From Ensifer sp. MPMI2T (GTDB lineage Bacteria; Pseudomonadota; Alphaproteobacteria; Rhizobiales; Rhizobiaceae): a DNA stretch of 45,602 nucleotides. The translations under genes were made by a program, and so were the position numbers. How positions within the stretch are numbered: the stretch's first letter is position 1; each line of letters begins with the position of its first letter. The stretch spans positions 1 through 45,602 of the forward strand of contig NZ_SRXN01000044.1 of assembly GCF_004827385.1 (NCBI RefSeq). The letters are read 5' to 3'. Positions 43,272-45,602 of this stretch are shown here, piece by piece. Under the pieces are notes generated by a model that had not been told where the DNA came from, did no database searches, and saw nothing but the letters and a program-made list of their open reading frames with translations.

Positions 43272-43903
43272 CTATTTGGCGACACGGATCACGACATGGC
43301 GCTTACGCCCCAGCGATAGCCGCGAAGGAACGAATAGCATATCGATGCGACGCTCAGCGTCCTCGACGATCTCCCCGTCAAGCCGGACACCACGCCCAGC
43401 GATCACGCGACGGGCCTCGCTCTTTGACGCGGCCAGCCCCGCGCGGACGACAAGATCGGCCAAGGCTACGCCTTCAGCGATTTCGGCCGATGTCAGCTCG
43501 ACCAGGGGCAATCCGTCGGCGGCAGTTCCTTGTCCAACGCCTGCCTGGCTGCATCCGCTGCGTGCTTTGCGGCCTCTTCGCCATGAGCGAGCGCGGTAGC
43601 CTCGTTGGCGAGCCTCACCTTAGCCGCGTTCAATTCCGCACCCCTCAGCTGCTCCAGCGAGCCGATCTCATCGAGCGGTAAATCAGTGAAGAGCCGCAGG
43701 AAACGGCCGACATCCGCGTCCTCAGTGTTTCGCCAGAACTGCCAGTAATCATAAGGCGAGAGCCGGTCGGCGTTGAGCCACACCGCGCCCGCCGCCGTCT
43801 TACCCATCTTGTCTCCCGATGAGGTGGTAAGGAGCGGCGTGGCCAGGCCGAAGACTTCCTGGGCCTCAACCCGTCGCACCAGATCGATGCCGCAATGGCG
43901 CGC
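43272..43903 (-). pseudogene. tyrS: Tyrosyl-tRNA synthetase, C-terminal fragment
   Basis: The minus strand reads GIDLVRRVEAQEVFGLATPL, LLTTSSGDKMGKTAAGAVWL (KMGKT equals the KMSKS ATP loop), SPYDYWQFWRNTEDADV, and after a frame change near 43505 an S4-like RNA-binding domain SKSEARRVIAGRGVRLDGE to the stop at 43272. The Rossmann N-terminus with the HIGH motif is absent; sequence switches abruptly to an NRPS fragment in the opposite orientation near 43900. It is a translocated piece of tyrS. Confidence 0.85.
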
Positions 43904-44449
43904 CCGTTCCATTCGGGGCTGTGGGCGAGCTCTATGTCGGCGGGGCAGGGGTTGCGCGCGGCTATCTCAACCGTCCCGAGCTCCGTTGACGTCGTGGACG
44001 ATGACACCCTCGAACTCATGAAACGTCTTGCAGAACAAAATTCAATCGCTCAATTGCTCAAGAAGGCACAGCAACTTGGAGCCCTACATGCGGATCGCGA
44101 TATTCAAAGCGAAGCTTTGATGTATAAAAGGATCGACCAGTTCCAACAAGCGGTGCAATCGTATCGAGTTCCGTCCCTGCCAATCGAAATACATCAGTTT
44201 TATGCCACTGAGCCGCTCATCAACCTTCGTGCAGGAACTGAAGAAAATATGGATGGTCAAGAGGTAAGCTCGCGCATGCTTGGGCGGCAACATATCATAG
44301 GTCCGGCGTGTGTTCATGCCATTCCTATCCCAGGCGACCATATGACGATGATGAGTGTTCCGGAAAATCGCCGAGTTCTGGCCCGACGGCTATCAACTGC
44401 CTTAAACCGGTCACCAGCGCCTTCGCACCAAGTCGGAATAAGAGCTTAG
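43904..44449 (+). pseudogene. Nonribosomal peptide synthetase remnant (A-domain piece fused to TE piece)
   Basis: On the plus strand VPFGAVGELYVGGAGVARGY and LNRPEL (43904-43985) are the core A7-A8 motifs of an adenylation domain, ending at a TGA. In another frame DDDTLELMKRLAEQNSIAQL, then IEIHQFYATEPLINLRAG and HAIPIPGDHMTMMSVPENRR match the end of a terminal thioesterase domain, including the catalytic His in PGDH. The condensation and carrier domains between them have been lost. This shows a former NRPS gene; its product cannot be told. Confidence 0.72.
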
Positions 44450-44735
44450 CTTGATGCGTCAGACCGGAGTCGGCGCTTGTGATTTCAAAGGCGAGACGCG
44501 GGAAGTTCCGCTTCATTCTACCTCCCGGTGCGGGTTTCGGATCACGGGACAAAAAGTCGGCTCTCCTGCCATTGAGCGGATCGTCCAGTGGATGGCAACG
44601 GTCGTCATCCGTAAATTGCAGGCGACACTGGTCAGACGTCGCGCACCAGATCGCTGGTCGGTACGGCCTGACAAATCAGGCAGATCGCGGGATCTTCCGG
44701 CTCGGAGCCATGCCGGTGGCGAACGGTATGCGCGC
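44450..44735. other. Unassigned stretch
   Basis: I see no reliable gene. Frames on both strands are open for short distances but show no family resemblance. It joins the NRPS remnant to the serine recombinase remnant. Confidence 0.3.
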
Positions 44736-45290
44736 GGTTCCAAGGCGGATGCTCAGGATCTGGCACCGCAACTGCGTGCCCTCAAGGATGCCGGTTGCAA
44801 GCGGACCCATGAAGAAAGAGCGTCAGGCGGACGTTGGATCGGCCCGAACTGCACCGGCTGCTCGATGAACTCGATGAGGGGGATGTCGTTGTCGTCTGGA
44901 AGCTTGACCGGCTGACGCGGTCACTCAAGGACGTGCTTCTCATCCTCGAGAAGATCGAAGCTGCCGGCGCGGGGTTCCGCTCGTTGACCGAGGCAATTGA
45001 CACGACGACGCCGGCGGGACGCATGATGATGCAGACGCTCGGTTCGTTCACCGAATTCGAGCGTGCTATCGTGCGGGAACGCACAATGGCGGGTCTACAG
45101 GCAGCCCGCCAACGCGGGCTAAAGGGTGGACGCCGTCAGGAACTAACGCTCGATCAGCGCTCCGAAGTCATCGGCATGTTAAGTGAACACCGTCCAGCAG
45201 CTGAAATCGCTCGTGTCTTTCGCGTTCATACGCCACCGTCGGGCGCATCGGCGCCGAGGTCAAAGTAGCTGTTCGCTGAATGTTCTTTCA
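44736..45290 (+). pseudogene. Serine recombinase (resolvase/invertase), frameshifted
   Basis: The frame at 44740-44826 encodes LAPQLRALKDAGCKRTHEER, the part after the catalytic serine region of Tn3-type resolvases; the first 12 residues with the catalytic Ser are missing. One base shift near 44832 leads to LDRPELHRLLDELDEGDVVV, VWKLDRLTRSLKDVL and EFERAIVRERTMAGL (the E-helix). Near the end, after AEIARVFRVH, a second shift moves the helix-turn-helix tail ATVGRIGAEVKVA into another frame. The protein is not functional. Confidence 0.82.
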
Positions 45291-45317
45291 GTTGGCCGTT
45301 TTCGCAGCGACGTGCGC

Positions 45318-45560
45318 ACCGTGCCTATAAAGGACGCAGACTTGCTCGCCTGGCTCCGGCGTATATTTTCCGCTCAATAGCGCGGCAAAGGCCGCCGCAC
45401 CGCCCGGTTCCGCGACGATCCGTATCGTGTCCCATCGAGCGATCGACATAAGCTTGAGCGATGGGGAGCATCAGTGCGCCGACCCGCCTTCGGCGCCAGG
45501 GAATCGGCGGCGGCGATTTCTTCGGCGGGAGCATCAACGGGCCGGCACAGCGCACAATGG
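45318..45560 (-). pseudogene. Threonine dehydratase-like fragment
   Basis: The minus strand encodes VGALMLPIAQAYVDR and, in another frame, WDTIRIVAEPGGAAAFAALL followed by SGKYTPEPGEQVCVL, the C-terminal part of the PLP-dependent threonine/serine dehydratase fold II family. A piece of about 20 residues between them is lost, and the rest of the gene would lie to the right, out of the window or gone. It belongs to the run of chromosomal-type gene fragments at this end. Confidence 0.65.
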
Positions 45561-45602
45561 GAAGAGGCGTCGGTTTTGCGCCGCAAGTTCCTCTTTCGCG
45601 CC

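Overview
The window looks like part of a symbiotic or tumour-inducing type plasmid of a member of the Rhizobiales (Rhizobium / Sinorhizobium / Mesorhizobium / Agrobacterium group). This is inferred from a complete Agrobacterium-type virB cluster, a virD1-virD2-virD4 block, a repABC replication and partition unit with two 16-bp parS palindromes, and dense insertion-sequence debris between them. I cannot name the species from sequence alone.

Layout. 1-131: edge of an IS3-family element. 594-10766 (+): virB1, B2, B3, B4, a small VirB7-like lipoprotein gene too short for most gene callers, B5, B6, B8, B9, B10, B11, tightly packed with many stop/start overlaps. 10871-13020: two inverted, damaged IS110-family copies. 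13195-13384: a decayed second virD1. 13833-18905 (+): a 1690-residue SKWP-type effector gene. 19134-24407: an ISNCY-like element and an IS5-family transposase gene split by an 1.87-kb group II intron whose splice ends can be placed to the base. 24545-27132: broken porin, intact thioredoxin gene, IS remnants, including an IS427-type transposase with an internally inverted segment. 27198-30668 (-): virD4, virD2 and a frameshifted virD1. 30881-33069: integrase and IS66-like debris. 33071-38295: small hypothetical genes, a vapBC-type toxin-antitoxin pair, a tyrosine recombinase, and a Fic-domain protein behind an array of TGTCGA repeats. 38425-42046 (-): repC, a counter-transcribed RNA candidate, repB and repA. 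42454-45602: a graveyard of gene fragments (integrase, tyrS, NRPS, serine recombinase, threonine dehydratase).

How the parts work together. virB1-B11 would build the envelope-spanning channel and pilus, VirD4 would recruit substrates, and VirD1/VirD2 would process DNA, although virD1 is frameshifted here, so DNA transfer may be impaired while protein export could persist. The 1690-residue protein fits as a substrate: its C-terminus contains R-x7-R-x-R-x-R exactly, the known VirB/D4 translocation signature, and a vir-box-like element lies about 320 bp upstream.

The most interesting object is that effector. It combines SKWP-like tandem repeats, a central segment with motifs typical of the two-barrel RNA polymerase / cellular RNA-dependent RNA polymerase superfamily (DGCG near residue 601, DxDGD at 856-860), and a C-terminal shikimate-kinase-like P-loop domain whose substrate-binding residues are altered. 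The polymerase assignment is an inference from motifs and needs structural comparison.
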